Part shown: one piece after another, positions 1-9,430 of the stretch
Layout: each line of letters starts with the position of its first letter
Numbering within the stretch: the stretch's first letter is position 1
NCBI RefSeq assembly: GCF_002019705.1
Contig: NZ_KV917377.1
Span: forward strand, 742,565 to 806,564
Source: Shouchella patagoniensis
GTDB lineage: Bacteria; Bacillota; Bacilli; Bacillales; Bacillaceae_D
Length of the DNA stretch: 64,000 nucleotides
Reading direction: 5' to 3'
Notes under the pieces: generated by a model
The model's database searches: none
What the model was told of the DNA's origin: nothing
What the model saw: only the letters and a program-made list of their open reading frames with translations
Program-made: the position numbers and the translations under genes

Positions 1-35
1 TTAGTATGATCCATCTCTATTTGGCTACGTAGTGC

Positions 36-464
36 TTAAAGAACACTTTGCCTTTCATGTGGTTGAAGCCATCCAAAACGTCCATCCTTAACATTTACAG
101 CAAATAAATGTGGATCAACTGGTTTAAATAAATCAAAAACAAGTGTCTCAGCGCTTAAATCCCCTAACGCGTCCAGGCAAATTTTTCGTTCTTCGATCAT
201 CACCTTGCAGCGATTTGTATGATTAAATGATGAAAAAATTAGATACGAATCACTTTTTTCAAACCCATACCGATTGAATAAAGCTTGGTATAATTTAGTT
301 TGCGGCAAAGGATTCGTAATATACTGTACTTGCTTATCGTAAAGGCTTTGTTCAAGTTCACTTGCTTGTGCTCTCTCCGCAAAAAGCTGAAACAGCTTGG
401 CCTCTTTTCCTGAATAGGAAGAAGCTACTTCATTATTTAACAAATAAAGTTCATAGTGCCTCAT
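36..464 (-). CDS. sirA: Sporulation inhibitor of replication SirA
   Basis: A 142-aa protein that I recognise as SirA (YneE). In B. subtilis SirA binds domain I of DnaA and blocks new rounds of replication once sporulation starts. The N-terminal MRHYELYLL and the C-terminal RFGWLQP segment resemble the family's start and its RYGWLNP end. No membrane segment or signal peptide is seen; the protein should be cytosolic. The ATG is preceded by GGAGGCGAT at good spacing. It lies downstream of tkt, as in B. subtilis, and is separated from it by a terminator. The middle of the protein is divergent, so the call rests on the two ends, the length and synteny. Confidence 0.85.
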   Translation of the reverse strand: MRHYELYLLNNEVASSYSGKEAKLFQLFAERAQASELEQSLYDKQVQYITNPLPQTKLYQALFNRYGFEKSDSYLIFSSFNHTNRCKVMIEERKICLDALGDLSAETLVFDLFKPVDPHLFAVNVKDGRFGWLQPHERQSVL

Positions 465-580
465 TATGAAATCGCCTCCAACATTTTGAGCATTCGCACT
501 CTTTTGGATTAGTATACAGGTTTCTTGTTAAAATAACTGTCTTTTTATGTGAAAGAGGCCCTCTAGTTTTGTCGAAATGA

Positions 581-616
581 CAAAAAGAGACTCTTTTTAA
601 GAGTCTCTTTTTGTGT
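581..616 (-). terminator. Intrinsic terminator after tkt
   Basis: Near-perfect inverted repeat with arms AAAAAGAGACTCTT and AAGAGTCTCTTTTT around a three-base loop, just after the tkt stop. The arms begin and end in A/T runs, so it could work in both directions. Confidence 0.85.
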
Positions 617-617
617 C

Positions 618-2615
618 TTAACGGTTTAACAATGCTTTTGCACGATTTACTACATTTTCAACTGTAAAACCATATTCTGCTATAATGGCATCGCCAGCAC
701 CAGAAGCGCCAAATGTGTCAATGGTAACTGTTTCTCCTTCATCACCTACATATTTAGCCCATCCAAAAGAGGCACCCATTTCAATAGCTAAACGAGCTTT
801 TACATCTTTAGGAATAACTGCATCTTTATATTCTTTTGGTTGGGCGTCAAAACGATCCCAACTTGGCATACTAACAACCGATGCATCAATACCATCTTCA
901 CTAAGTTTCTTTTGTACTTTTACTGCAAGTGGCACTTCCGAACCTGTTGCAAGTAAAACAATACTTGGCTTATCTTGTGCTTCTGATACAACATACGCAC
1001 CTTTTTTCACGCCTTCATACGCTTTCGTATCCGTTCCAACTTGTGTTTCTACATTTTGACGGCTTAAGACAAGTGCAGTTGGTTTGTCTGTTGACTCTAA
1101 AGCAAGTTTCCACGCTGCTGCTGTTTCATTTCCATCACCAGGCCGAACGACGCTTAAACCTGGCATCGCCCGTAAAGCAGCCAGTTGTTCAACCGGTTCA
1201 TGTGTTGGGCCATCTTCTCCAACTGCCACACTATCGTGCGTTAACACATATGTGACTGGAAGACCCATTAGTGCTGATAAACGGATCGCAGGGCGTACAT
1301 AATCAGAGAACACAAAGAATGTTCCTCCAAATACTTTTAAACCACCGTGAAGTGCCATTCCATTTAACGCACATCCCATCGCAAACTCACGAACGCCAAA
1401 CCAAATGTTACGCCCAGAATAATTATCACGGCCAAAGTTACTCTCACCATTTAATGTTGTTTTATTTGAACCGGCTAGATCTGCAGATCCTCCAAATAAC
1501 TCTGGAGTATATTTTACTAATGCATTTAACGCTTCGCCCGAAGACGCACGTGTCGCTAAGCTTTTGCCAGCTTCATAAACAGGCAATTCTTGATCAAACT
1601 CTGCTGGAAGTTCTCCAGAGTGTACACGCTCAAATTGTTGAGCTAGTTCTGGGTTTGCTTTTTTATATGCTGCAAAAAGTGTATTCCATTCCTCTTCCTT
1701 CTCTGCCCCTTTTTCTTTAACAGACAAGAAGTATTCTTTCACTTCTTCCGGAATGTGGAATTCTTCATCAAACGTCCATTTGTACGCTTCTTTAGTCAAA
1801 GCCACTTCTTCTGCTCCAAGTGGTGAACCATGAGAAGTAGACTTAGCCGATTTATTAGGTGAACCAAAACCAATCACCGTTTTAACTTCAATTAAAGTCG
1901 GGCGATTAACTTCTTTCGCTTCTTCTAGTGCTTTATGAATAGCACTCATGTCTGTACCATCTTCAATGTAGATAACATGCCAGCCATATGCTTTAAATCG
2001 TTCTTCTACGCTTTCTGAAAAAGATTCATGTAAATCACCATCAAGTGATATATCATTTGAATCATATAGAACGACAAGACGATCTAATTTTAAGTGACCA
2101 GCAAGTGATGCTGCTTCGGCAGATACTCCTTCCATTAAATCACCATCACCACAAATTGCATACGTGTAATGATCAACAATTTTATGTTCATCCGTATTGT
2201 ATGTATGGGCTAGATGTCTTTCTGCCATTGCCATCCCTACAGCCATTGCAATGCCTTGTCCAAGTGGTCCAGTTGTTGCTTCAACCCCTGGAGTATGCCC
2301 ATATTCTGGGTGACCAGGCGTTCGACTACCTAATTGACGAAATGACTTAAGATCATCTAAAGTCACATCATAACCTGTTAAGTGGAGTAAACTATATAAA
2401 AGCATAGAACCATGACCAGCAGATAAAACAAAACGGTCACGATTTATCCACTCAGGATTAGCAGGATTATGGTTCATATGGTTAGCCCATAAATTAAGCG
2501 CCATCGGAGCAGCTCCCATTGGCATACCTGGATGACCAGAATTTGCTTTTTCAATGCTATCAATTGACAGCGTTCGGATCGTATTAATAGCTAACTCTTC
2601 TACTTTATTTGTCAT
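618..2615 (-). CDS. tkt: Transketolase
   Basis: A 665-aa thiamine-diphosphate transketolase, the usual length. It moves two-carbon units between sugar phosphates in the non-oxidative pentose phosphate pathway. The N-terminal substrate region reads [14 protein letters not shown] (about 26-39). The ThDP/Mg motif is GDGDLMEG near 156, with the closing Asn in LYDSND near 187. The pyrimidine-binding domain follows (about 350-520, with [16 protein letters not shown]), then the C-terminal domain. The gene ends in a strong terminator and stands alone between ynzC and sirA, as in B. subtilis. Function is near certain. Confidence 0.97.
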   Translation of the reverse strand: MTNKVEELAINTIRTLSIDSIEKANSGHPGMPMGAAPMALNLWANHMNHNPANPEWINRDRFVLSAGHGSMLLYSLLHLTGYDVTLDDLKSFRQLGSRTPGHPEYGHTPGVEATTGPLGQGIAMAVGMAMAERHLAHTYNTDEHKIVDHYTYAICGDGDLMEGVSAEAASLAGHLKLDRLVVLYDSNDISLDGDLHESFSESVEERFKAYGWHVIYIEDGTDMSAIHKALEEAKEVNRPTLIEVKTVIGFGSPNKSAKSTSHGSPLGAEEVALTKEAYKWTFDEEFHIPEEVKEYFLSVKEKGAEKEEEWNTLFAAYKKANPELAQQFERVHSGELPAEFDQELPVYEAGKSLATRASSGEALNALVKYTPELFGGSADLAGSNKTTLNGESNFGRDNYSGRNIWFGVREFAMGCALNGMALHGGLKVFGGTFFVFSDYVRPAIRLSALMGLPVTYVLTHDSVAVGEDGPTHEPVEQLAALRAMPGLSVVRPGDGNETAAAWKLALESTDKPTALVLSRQNVETQVGTDTKAYEGVKKGAYVVSEAQDKPSIVLLATGSEVPLAVKVQKKLSEDGIDASVVSMPSWDRFDAQPKEYKDAVIPKDVKARLAIEMGASFGWAKYVGDEGETVTIDTFGASGAGDAIIAEYGFTVENVVNRAKALLNR

Positions 2616-2666
2616 TGGAAAACACCCTTTCTAACTCAATTCGTACTCATCCATCATATACGTTCT

Positions 2667-2703
2667 AAAAAAAATGTACAAGCCAAAGTAAAGGCTTGTA
2701 CAT
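2667..2703 (-). terminator. Intrinsic terminator after ynzC
   Basis: Perfect 11-bp arms ATGTACAAGCC / GGCTTGTACAT with an 8-base loop. On the minus strand they are followed by a run of eight T. It closes the yneA-yneB-ynzC side before tkt. Confidence 0.9.
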
Positions 2704-2705
2704 CC

Positions 2706-2945
2706 TTAATGCAATGGCTTTCGTTTTTGTGCCTTGCTATCTTTTAACTTTTGTGGAGTTACATCACTGCCCTCATCATCAACAACTTTTACTGAATGAA
2801 GCTGATTAGTAAATGCTTTCCTAAATGTTGCTAAATATTCTTTACGCAATGCTTTTTGCTCGTTTTGTTGCTCTTGTGATAGTCCATCGGTCTTAGATAG
2901 TCGCGAAAGCTCATTAATGCGTTCGAGTTTTTCTTTTGGTAACAC
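2706..2945 (-). CDS. ynzC: DUF896 family protein YnzC
   Basis: A 79-aa highly charged protein of the YnzC/DUF896 family (B. subtilis YnzC is about 77 aa). The N-terminal half, KEKLERINELSRLSK followed by LSQEQQNEQKALRKEYL, is the conserved helical hairpin of the family. The C-terminal tail is basic and probably disordered. The start is GTG with AAAGGTGA upstream. It follows yneB in the SOS-induced yneA-yneB-ynzC order known from B. subtilis; here a hairpin separates yneB from ynzC. Biochemical function is not established. Confidence 0.9.
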   Translation of the reverse strand: MLPKEKLERINELSRLSKTDGLSQEQQNEQKALRKEYLATFRKAFTNQLHSVKVVDDEGSDVTPQKLKDSKAQKRKPLH

Positions 2946-2986
2946 AAAATCACCTTTCTTTCTTCATAACTAATGATAGCATGCCC

Positions 2987-3838
<852 letters not shown>

Positions 3839-3856
3839 ACGATCACCCGTTCTTAG

Positions 3857-3868
3857 GAATATTTGTTC
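3857..3868. promoter_or_regulatory. Possible LexA box (yneA-proximal)
   Basis: GAAT-N4-GTTC, one mismatch from the GAAC-N4-GTTC core of the Bacillus LexA operator. It lies between the yneA start and the next box. Confidence 0.5.
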
Positions 3869-3885
3869 TGTTACTAGAGTAATAG

Positions 3886-3897
3886 GAACGTTCGTTC
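3886..3897. promoter_or_regulatory. LexA box in lexA-yneA intergenic region
   Basis: GAACGTTCGTTC is an exact GAAC-N4-GTTC core. Its place between divergent lexA and yneA matches the known LexA-controlled promoter pair of B. subtilis. Confidence 0.85.
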
Positions 3898-3912
3898 TTG
3901 TCAATAGTTTTT

Positions 3913-3926
3913 AGAACTTATGTTTG
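3913..3926. promoter_or_regulatory. LexA box, lexA-proximal
   Basis: AGAACTTATGTTTG fits the Bacillus operator CGAACRNRYGTTYG at 12 of 14 positions. It lies about 60 bp upstream of the lexA start and probably serves autorepression. Confidence 0.7.
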
Positions 3927-3987
3927 CGTTCGTATGTTCGATATGGTAAAGTTTTAATAGACAATGATGAAGAAAGCAGGTGAACTA

Positions 3988-4620
3988 ATGTCAAAACTAT
4001 CAAATAGACAAGAAGAGATTCTATTATTTATAAAAGAGGAAGTTAAGAAAAAAGGCTATCCGCCTTCCGTACGTGAAATCGGTGAAGCAGTTGGTCTAGC
4101 CTCTAGTTCAACGGTTCACGGTCACCTAGCACGTTTGGAGAAAAAAGGCTATATCCGTAGAGATCCTACAAAACCTCGGGCAATTGAAGTACTAGAATTA
4201 GAAATGAATAAAGATCATGATTCATACTATAAGAAAGAAACAGCTAGTTTTATTCCTGTTATCGGGAAAGTAACAGCTGGTAATCCCATTACAGCTGTTG
4301 AAAACATTGAAGATTATTTGCCTTTGCCTGACCACTTAGCAGGTTACGACAACACATATGCATTGGTAATCCAAGGTGAAAGCATGATTGAAGCTGGCAT
4401 TTTTGACGGTGATCAAGTGATTGTTCGTCAGCAACCTACTGCTAATAATGGTGATATTATTGTCGCAATGACTGACGATAATGAAGCAACGGTCAAACGT
4501 TTCTTTCGTGAAGATGGATATATTCGACTGCAACCTGAAAATTCATCAATGAAGCCGATTATTCTTGAAAATTGCACGATCTTAGGCAAAGTTGTTGGTG
4601 TATTTCGGACAATCCACTAA
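3988..4620 (+). CDS. lexA: SOS repressor LexA
   Basis: A 210-aa LexA. The N-terminal winged helix (1-70) includes [31 protein letters not shown]. The self-cleavage site is Ala97-Gly98, and the catalytic dyad is Ser132 (GESMIEAG) and Lys170 (ATVKRF). I chose the internal ATG (MSKLSNRQ) because GCAGGTGA precedes it at proper spacing and because it matches the B. subtilis start; the upstream ATG pair at 3964 has no such site. It represses SOS genes and is cleaved when RecA filaments form. Three candidate operators lie upstream, consistent with autorepression. Confidence 0.97.
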   Translation: MSKLSNRQEEILLFIKEEVKKKGYPPSVREIGEAVGLASSSTVHGHLARLEKKGYIRRDPTKPRAIEVLELEMNKDHDSYYKKETASFIPVIGKVTAGNPITAVENIEDYLPLPDHLAGYDNTYALVIQGESMIEAGIFDGDQVIVRQQPTANNGDIIVAMTDDNEATVKRFFREDGYIRLQPENSSMKPIILENCTILGKVVGVFRTIH

Positions 4621-4628
4621 TAACTTCT

Positions 4629-4658
4629 AGACTCTTTCATCAATTGATAAAAGAGTCT
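4629..4658 (+). terminator. Hairpin downstream of lexA
   Basis: Perfect arms AGACTCTTT / AAAGAGTCT nine bases after lexA. The T tract is short, so termination may be partial. Confidence 0.6.
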
Positions 4659-4721
4659 TAAATTTGGTCATTTACTCATAGAGAAATGGCTATGCATAAT
4701 GCCTTTACTTACATAAACTAT

Positions 4722-4760
4722 AAAAGGACCTAACCTGTTAGTTAACAACAAGTTAGGTCC
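4722..4760 (-). terminator. Terminator after the MFS gene
   Basis: Arms GGACCTAAC / GTTAGGTCC, extended by further pairs, with TTTTA following on the minus strand. It lies 40 bp past the MFS stop. Confidence 0.75.
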
Positions 4761-4777
4761 CGCTCAACAACTAGCTT

Positions 4778-4809
4778 AGTAGCCTTTCTTACGAAAGGCT
4801 ACTTTTTTT
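4778..4809 (+). terminator. Plus-strand terminator facing the MFS gene end
   Basis: Perfect 11-bp arms AGTAGCCTTTC / GAAAGGCTACT with a TTAC loop and seven T. The T run is on the plus strand, so it should stop lexA read-through. It overlaps the last codons of the convergent MFS gene. Confidence 0.85.
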
Positions 4810-6058
4810 GTGTGTTTACTTCTTCATCAGTAAACTCCTCTTTCTGTGAATGAAGCATCCACATCAAAACTGCCGCTGTCAATAAAAACAATAATCCGGC
4901 CAGAATAAAAACATACGGAATTCCAATACTCGCTGCAATTAATCCACCAGATACAGGTCCTAATACATTACCTAGGAAGCGAAAACTTTGGTTATAACCT
5001 AACACTTCTCCCTGCATTGAGACAGGACATGCTTGGCGAATAAAAGCAGTTGTACAAGGAATTAGTCCACCGACTGCTAAGCCAAATATAAATCGAAGCA
5101 CAATAAGTTGCCACAGTGAATCTACAAAACCTTGTGGAATAAAAAATAATCCTGATAAAATAAGAAGTAGCAGCATCACTTTTTCATGACCAATTCTGTC
5201 ACCAAGCTGCCCCCACTTTCTAGTTGATAACAAATTACCAAGCCCAGTTATTGAAAAGGCCACTCCTGCTAAAAAAGCCATGTTCTCGGTTGAACTCGTT
5301 AAATCATTAACAAATAATGCAAGTAGTGGTTGAACACTAAATAAGGCCATTTGGATAATAAGGGCTACAACCATTACCATAATCAACATCGGTCGTTTAA
5401 GAATATGTTGTAATACTTCTCTTGAGCGGTAATTCTTCCTCTTTTCTCCTTTTTCCGTATAAAGAACTTCTTTGACACCAAACACAACAAGCAATGCTGC
5501 AAGAAACAATATTGATGACGTTAATATAAAGGTTAATTCCATTCCAACTGTGTCAGCGATTAGACCGCCAAACAACGGTCCCAGTAATCCACCTGATACA
5601 GTTCCAGTTTGAAGGGTACCAAGTGTTTGTCCTGCTGTCTTCTTACTGCTTTGTGCAGCAATTAATGCCATCGAGGCAGGGATAAAGCCAGTCGCTAACC
5701 CCATAAAAGCTCTTAAAATAAATAATGATTCAACAGAATGAACATATCCCATTAAGAAGACCGAAACGGAGATGCCAAACGCAGTACCGATTAATACTTT
5801 CTTTCTACCATAACGATCGCCAATCTTTCCCCAAATCGGCGCTACAAGAAATGCTACAAGAAATGAAACCCCAAAGACATAACCGGCCCACCGCTGTACT
5901 TCTTCTCCAGAATAGTGACCAAATGATTCAATATACAGTGATAAAAAAGGGATAACCATGGTCATGCTTGCGCCAACAAAAAAATTGGCAAACCACATAA
6001 TAATTAAATTCCGTTTCTCTGGTTGTATCTTCATCACCTTCGTTTTTAATTCATGCAT
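4799..6058 (-). CDS. MFS multidrug-type efflux transporter
   Basis: A 419-aa major facilitator with 12 predicted membrane helices. The motif-A loop GKIGDRYGRKKVLIG (about 75-89) and a second copy, GDRIGHEKVMLLL, begin the two halves. The motif-C-like GLLGPLFGGLIAD (about 157) is typical of drug/H+ antiporters of the MdtG/Bmr type. The substrate cannot be read from sequence. The start is uncertain: the first ATG (6058) has no clear ribosome site, and an ATG at 6034 has AAGGTG directly against it. It is monocistronic, convergent with lexA, and closed by its own terminator. Confidence 0.85.
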   Translation of the reverse strand: MHELKTKVMKIQPEKRNLIIMWFANFFVGASMTMVIPFLSLYIESFGHYSGEEVQRWAGYVFGVSFLVAFLVAPIWGKIGDRYGRKKVLIGTAFGISVSVFLMGYVHSVESLFILRAFMGLATGFIPASMALIAAQSSKKTAGQTLGTLQTGTVSGGLLGPLFGGLIADTVGMELTFILTSSILFLAALLVVFGVKEVLYTEKGEKRKNYRSREVLQHILKRPMLIMVMVVALIIQMALFSVQPLLALFVNDLTSSTENMAFLAGVAFSITGLGNLLSTRKWGQLGDRIGHEKVMLLLLILSGLFFIPQGFVDSLWQLIVLRFIFGLAVGGLIPCTTAFIRQACPVSMQGEVLGYNQSFRFLGNVLGPVSGGLIAASIGIPYVFILAGLLFLLTAAVLMWMLHSQKEEFTDEEVNTQKK

Positions 6059-6231
6059 TTTATTTCGTAAGTCTAAATATATAAGAAACTGAAATAAACG
6101 TCAAACGTGCTTTCAACCCAATTTCAAGCAAAAAGAAAGATAAAGGGCTAATTTGTCAAATAATTATGCCCTTTTCACACTTTCAGCTCTAGAACATAAA
6201 CTAATTAATCAGGATTGGGGGCGTTTTAGAT

Positions 6232-6324
6232 ATGAACGACAACAACGGATGGACATTATTGATTACAGTACTTGTTTTGTTTATATTACTAGTTATTGTC
6301 GGCATTATCTTGTTTTATCTATAG
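6232..6324 (+). CDS. 30-aa single-helix membrane peptide
   Basis: A small ORF, MNDNNGWTLLITVLVLFILL continuing VIVGIILFYL: four polar residues and then one membrane helix that runs to the C-terminus. A GATTGGGGG stretch lies about 10 bases before the ATG. The composition resembles the tiny YjcZ-type sporulation membrane proteins (WTLLITVLVLFILLVIVG versus their FALIVVLFILLIIVG), but I cannot confirm family membership. Its last 10 bp overlap the 3' end of the convergent DNA polymerase IV gene. An out-of-frame longer ORF covers the same DNA and is probably not real. Confidence 0.6.
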   Translation: MNDNNGWTLLITVLVLFILLVIVGIILFYL

Positions 6325-7442
6325 AGTCTATTGAATAAAGAAAGGGTTTTATATTGAATCGGTTGGAGATTCGTGACAGTTATACCTAGAAGCCTGACCT
6401 CTCGGTTTACATCTCCATACTGATCCCATAGTTCTGCCGCATAACGAAAAATATCACTTTTCTTCTGCACATAGTCAGGCAAGCTTATACGTCGTGTTAG
6501 CGTATCAAAAGAACGATACCTGATTTTTAACACGACAGTCTTTCCTTGCTTCTCCACTCTTTCCAATGAACCCTGCACTTCTTGTGCTAATCTTTTTAAT
6601 TGCTCCTGAACTTCTTGCTCCGTTTTTAACACGTGCAGATACGTATGTTCCTTCCCGACTGACTTTCTTTCACGATCCACTGTTAATGGTTTGTTATCAA
6701 TTCCACGAACTTTTTTATAATAAGACAAACCAGCTTTACCAAAATGATGAATTAAATCCATTTGCTCCATTTTATAAAGGTCAGCGCCAAAGTAGATATT
6801 TAATTCATGCATTCTCTCAGCCGTTTTTGGTCCAATACCTGGGAACTTCTCAATTGGCAGTTCTTTAATAAATGCGACTGCCTTAGCAGGGGTTATCACG
6901 GTCAATCCCGCTGGTTTTTTTACGTCTGAAGCAATTTTCGCAAGGAATCGATTATAAGAAACACCCGCAGAACTAGACAAGCATGTTTCATTCCAGATGT
7001 CTTTCTGAATACTACGGGCAACTTTTATGGCGCTTGGTTCATTTAATTTATTTGTTGTTACATCTAGATAGGCTTCATCAATTGACATTGGTTCAACTAA
7101 GTCCGTATAGCGATTCATGATCGCTCTAATATGATTAGATGCCTCTTTATACGCCTTGTAATTGCCTTCAACAAAAATACCTTGTGGGCATTTTTTATAG
7201 GCTTCATAAGCACTCATTGCGGAATGAACTCCATACTTACGCGCTTCATAATTTGCGGTTGACACAATGCCTTTTCCACCCGTTTTTCTAGGATGCTTAG
7301 CGATAATAACTGGTTTCCCTATTAATGCAGGATTGTTTCGTTCTTCAACAGAAGAAAAAAAAGCATCCATATCGATATGAATGATTTTACGAGCTGTATC
7401 ACGATAAGGCTCTGGAAGTTGAATACCAGTAGAAGATGTCAT
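6315..7442 (-). CDS. dinB: DNA polymerase IV (Y-family, DinB)
   Basis: A 375-aa Y-family translesion polymerase. The palm motifs are complete: DMDAFFSSVEER (about 24-35) supplies the first metal-binding Asp, and SIDEAYLDVT (about 118-127) supplies the catalytic Asp-Glu pair. Helix-hairpin-helix region FPGIGPKTAERM and a little-finger domain follow. The C-terminus (SLFNRLYR) shows no clear beta-clamp-binding motif at the very end. The ATG has AAAGGAAG upstream. It copies damaged templates with low fidelity. I see no convincing LexA box in the 140 bp upstream. Convergent with the 30-aa peptide. Confidence 0.93.
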   Translation of the reverse strand: MTSSTGIQLPEPYRDTARKIIHIDMDAFFSSVEERNNPALIGKPVIIAKHPRKTGGKGIVSTANYEARKYGVHSAMSAYEAYKKCPQGIFVEGNYKAYKEASNHIRAIMNRYTDLVEPMSIDEAYLDVTTNKLNEPSAIKVARSIQKDIWNETCLSSSAGVSYNRFLAKIASDVKKPAGLTVITPAKAVAFIKELPIEKFPGIGPKTAERMHELNIYFGADLYKMEQMDLIHHFGKAGLSYYKKVRGIDNKPLTVDRERKSVGKEHTYLHVLKTEQEVQEQLKRLAQEVQGSLERVEKQGKTVVLKIRYRSFDTLTRRISLPDYVQKKSDIFRYAAELWDQYGDVNREVRLLGITVTNLQPIQYKTLSLFNRLYR

Positions 7443-7594
7443 CGTCTTCTTCCTTTCCCAACAATCATTGTCCTATCTATTTTAGCGAACGTTTGATCTC
7501 ATGTCAATTTAACCATCGTACGTTTTCTACAACAACCAATCCAATTTGGATGTATGCTATACTTATTTTCTATCTTTAAGAAAGGGTGGTACAT

Positions 7595-8128
7595 GTGTTT
7601 AAAAACCTCGATTATTTGTGTGAGGGCACACGATTACAAAGGAAGATATACAGACTTCTTGTTGATCTAGGTATCTTTGAAGACTTATCTTCTTATAGTC
7701 CTACTCTGTGTGGTACAATCCCCCTTGATATTGCCACGGCATCTTCTGACCTCGATATTATTATGGATGTGCGTAACGATCATTTATTCAAACAAACAGT
7801 TGACAGTCTCTACAGTCACTTTCCCCACTACCACTTTCAATTTAAGACAATACGTGGAACACGATCGGCAAAAGCAAACTTTTTTGTTCAAGACAAAGAA
7901 ATTGAATTGTTTGGCCAACCCAACCCAGTTGAAACACAATATGCATATTTACATATGTGCATTGAGTATGAGATTTTAAAACGACAACCTCATTTAAGAG
8001 AACAAATTATTAACTATAAAGAGAATGGTATAAAAACTGAACCTGCATTTGCAAGCTTGCTTGGTTTAAATGGAGATCCTTATGAAGCACTTCTCATACA
8101 TGGAAGAGATCAATTTGGAATTGGCTAA
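7595..8128 (+). CDS. DUF4269 nucleotidyltransferase-like protein
   Basis: A 177-aa protein of the DUF4269 family. The central GTIPLDIATASSDLDIIMDV resembles the Gly-Ser / Asp-x-Asp active-site stretch of minimal nucleotidyltransferases, with ASSDLDI providing paired carboxylates. The later KEIELFGQPNPVETQYAYLHM segment is conserved in the family as I recall it. The GTG start at 7595 is chosen because AAAGGGTGG precedes it by the usual distance; the in-frame GTG at 7586 lies within that site. A solitary plus-strand gene with its own terminator about 120 bp downstream. Substrate unknown. Confidence 0.8.
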   Translation: MFKNLDYLCEGTRLQRKIYRLLVDLGIFEDLSSYSPTLCGTIPLDIATASSDLDIIMDVRNDHLFKQTVDSLYSHFPHYHFQFKTIRGTRSAKANFFVQDKEIELFGQPNPVETQYAYLHMCIEYEILKRQPHLREQIINYKENGIKTEPAFASLLGLNGDPYEALLIHGRDQFGIG

Positions 8129-8248
8129 GGGAATTAGAGGCGTCGATTATTAGCAAGTTATGACGCTTTATGCGCTTGCCCAGGAAATAAAAACGAAATG
8201 AGACTAAATTTTTTCATCTATTCATTACAACAATCAAGCATGCACTAT

Positions 8249-8270
8249 AGCCATATGATGGCTTTTTTTT
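8249..8270 (+). terminator. Terminator downstream of the DUF4269 gene
   Basis: AGCCAT / ATGGCT arms with a three-base loop followed by eight T. The stem is short but the T run is strong. Confidence 0.7.
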
Positions 8271-8413
8271 AAACCAATAAACGAACATGCACTGCTGTAA
8301 ACGTTTTATTCATTTATGCATCCTAAATTATTTCCTATCAAAATTGACTAAAAAATATAAGTATTAAATACAGTATGTATAAAGAGGGCAAATTTCTCCC
8401 CCTTTTAAATCCC

Positions 8414-8944
8414 TTACAAAATATTTAATTTTACAAGCAAAGCTAGTAAGATTTGAAGCAAGAGTTGAATATTCACTGCAATTTGAGTATCAGTTGTCGT
8501 AACATCTACATTTTTAGAGTTTTCTACAACCGTTTTTTGATAGGTCAACTGTTTGATTTTAGAACTTTGAAGAAGTTCTTGAGTGATTTTATCAGCTTTT
8601 TCACTATCCGCAATTGAAATGCTAATAACTAAAGCAATAGCTGTTTGTAAAGAAGCTTGTAAAGAAAGTGCAGCTTTTGTATCAGTAGAATTAACTGTTA
8701 CATCACAAGAATCTTTAATTAAGATGTATTCCTCTGACAATTGAACTGTCTTGTTAACTTGTGAAGCTCCTTGAGAAAGTCCACCATTGTTATCTAATGG
8801 GTGACATGCTTCTGGGTCTAGAGCTGACCATCTTTTATTTTTCCACTTATCCTCATGTCCCCCACATTCTTTACACTCTTTACACTCTTTACATTCTTTC
8901 TTCTCTTTTCTTTCTTCCAATTCAGCAGAATTTTGTTCACTCAT
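8414..8944 (-). CDS. Spore coat protein X/V family, with Cys-rich KEC repeats
   Basis: A 176-aa coat protein of the CotX/CotV family, which forms the insoluble outer layers of the spore. The N-terminal 30 residues are charged and hold four tandem Lys-Glu-Cys triplets ending in CGGH (16-30). Two coat X/V repeats follow: one around VQLSEEYILIKDSCDVTVNSTDT and one around LTYQKTVVENSKNVDVTTTDT, each with a hydrophobic helix (ALSLQASLQTAIALVISISI and AVNIQLLLQILLALLVKLNI). ATG at 8944 follows AAAGGAGAATT; an upstream in-frame ATG lies before the ribosome site. A sigma-K-type -10 lies about 35 bp upstream. The cysteines may cross-link the coat or bind metal (inference). Confidence 0.85.
   Translation of the reverse strand: MSEQNSAELEERKEKKECKECKECKECGGHEDKWKNKRWSALDPEACHPLDNNGGLSQGASQVNKTVQLSEEYILIKDSCDVTVNSTDTKAALSLQASLQTAIALVISISIADSEKADKITQELLQSSKIKQLTYQKTVVENSKNVDVTTTDTQIAVNIQLLLQILLALLVKLNIL
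8864..8899 (-). repeat. Four tandem 9-bp units encoding Lys-Glu-Cys
   Basis: Four consecutive AAR-GAR-TGT units inside the coat-protein gene. The near-identical codons indicate recent expansion by slippage. Confidence 0.9.
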
Positions 8945-8975
8945 TTTTAATTCTCCTTTCAATTTTAGTCTAATT

Positions 8976-8984
8976 TACTTTATG
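8976..8984 (-). promoter_or_regulatory. Candidate sigma-K -10 element of the coat gene
   Basis: On the minus strand CATAAAGTA matches the sigma-K -10 consensus CATAnnnTA exactly, 32 bp before the ATG. A clear AC -35 is not seen at 16-17 bp, so this is a candidate only. Confidence 0.5.
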
Positions 8985-9034
8985 TCCTAATTTGCTTTTT
9001 GATTGGACAGATTAACCAAAAGCGCCTGCCTATT

Positions 9035-9424
9035 TTAAAACCTTCTACGGTTAACAAACATGTTTGGAGAACGTTTTCTAGTTACCCTTGCCGATGCTGG
9101 TCTTTCAAAGTAACCGCTTGACTCGGTTACATCCTCTGTTTCAACAGTATCCATTTCTTGTTTGTTTGAAGGTGCAACACCAGAAAGCTTATTACCTAAT
9201 AAATTCTTTTCAAGCAGGCTAGTGTTGAAAGAAGAATTAATTGACTTCCCTACCGTATCCATATCTAGATTTTCCAAGAATTTATCAACTTCTGTTTGAA
9301 TATCTAAAACCGTACTCTTGACTTTTGCTTGGTCAGTAATGGACAGATCTTGAGAGACACTAACATTGTACTTGTCTAAAATTCGCCCTACTACAACCTC
9401 CACTAAGTGTTGTTGATTATTCAT
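9035..9424 (-). CDS. Putative spore-coat-associated protein (CotW-like?)
   Basis: A 129-aa protein with no membrane segment. The first 60 residues are helical (HLVEVVVGRILDKYNVSVSQDL then KVKSTVLDIQTEVDKFLENL), the middle is polar, and the tail is strongly basic (RPASARVTRKRSPNMFVNRRRF). That layout recalls CotW of B. subtilis, which lies beside CotX/CotV genes, but the similarity is by eye and weak. It is directly upstream of, and on the same strand as, the CotX/V gene, 90 bp away. ATG at 9424 is preferred to GTG at 9430 because GGAAGGGGAAG ends 6-8 bases before it. Function not established. Confidence 0.6.
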   Translation of the reverse strand: MNNQQHLVEVVVGRILDKYNVSVSQDLSITDQAKVKSTVLDIQTEVDKFLENLDMDTVGKSINSSFNTSLLEKNLLGNKLSGVAPSNKQEMDTVETEDVTESSGYFERPASARVTRKRSPNMFVNRRRF

Positions 9425-9430
9425 GTTCAC

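Noticed and set aside
1271-1720. 149-codon plus-strand ORF inside tkt
   Set aside because: Antisense to a certain housekeeping gene, with no ribosome site or recognisable motif.
6153-6338. 61-codon plus-strand ORF overlapping the small membrane peptide
   Set aside because: Wrong frame relative to the ORF that gives a clean membrane helix; its product has no pattern.
7443-7594. LexA box upstream of DNA polymerase IV
   Set aside because: CGAACGTTTGATC has only one half of the operator; no GAAC-N4-GTTC is present.
8864-8899. Short tandem repeat as a possible CRISPR-like array
   Set aside because: The units are 9 bp, directly adjacent and in frame within a coat gene; no spacers.
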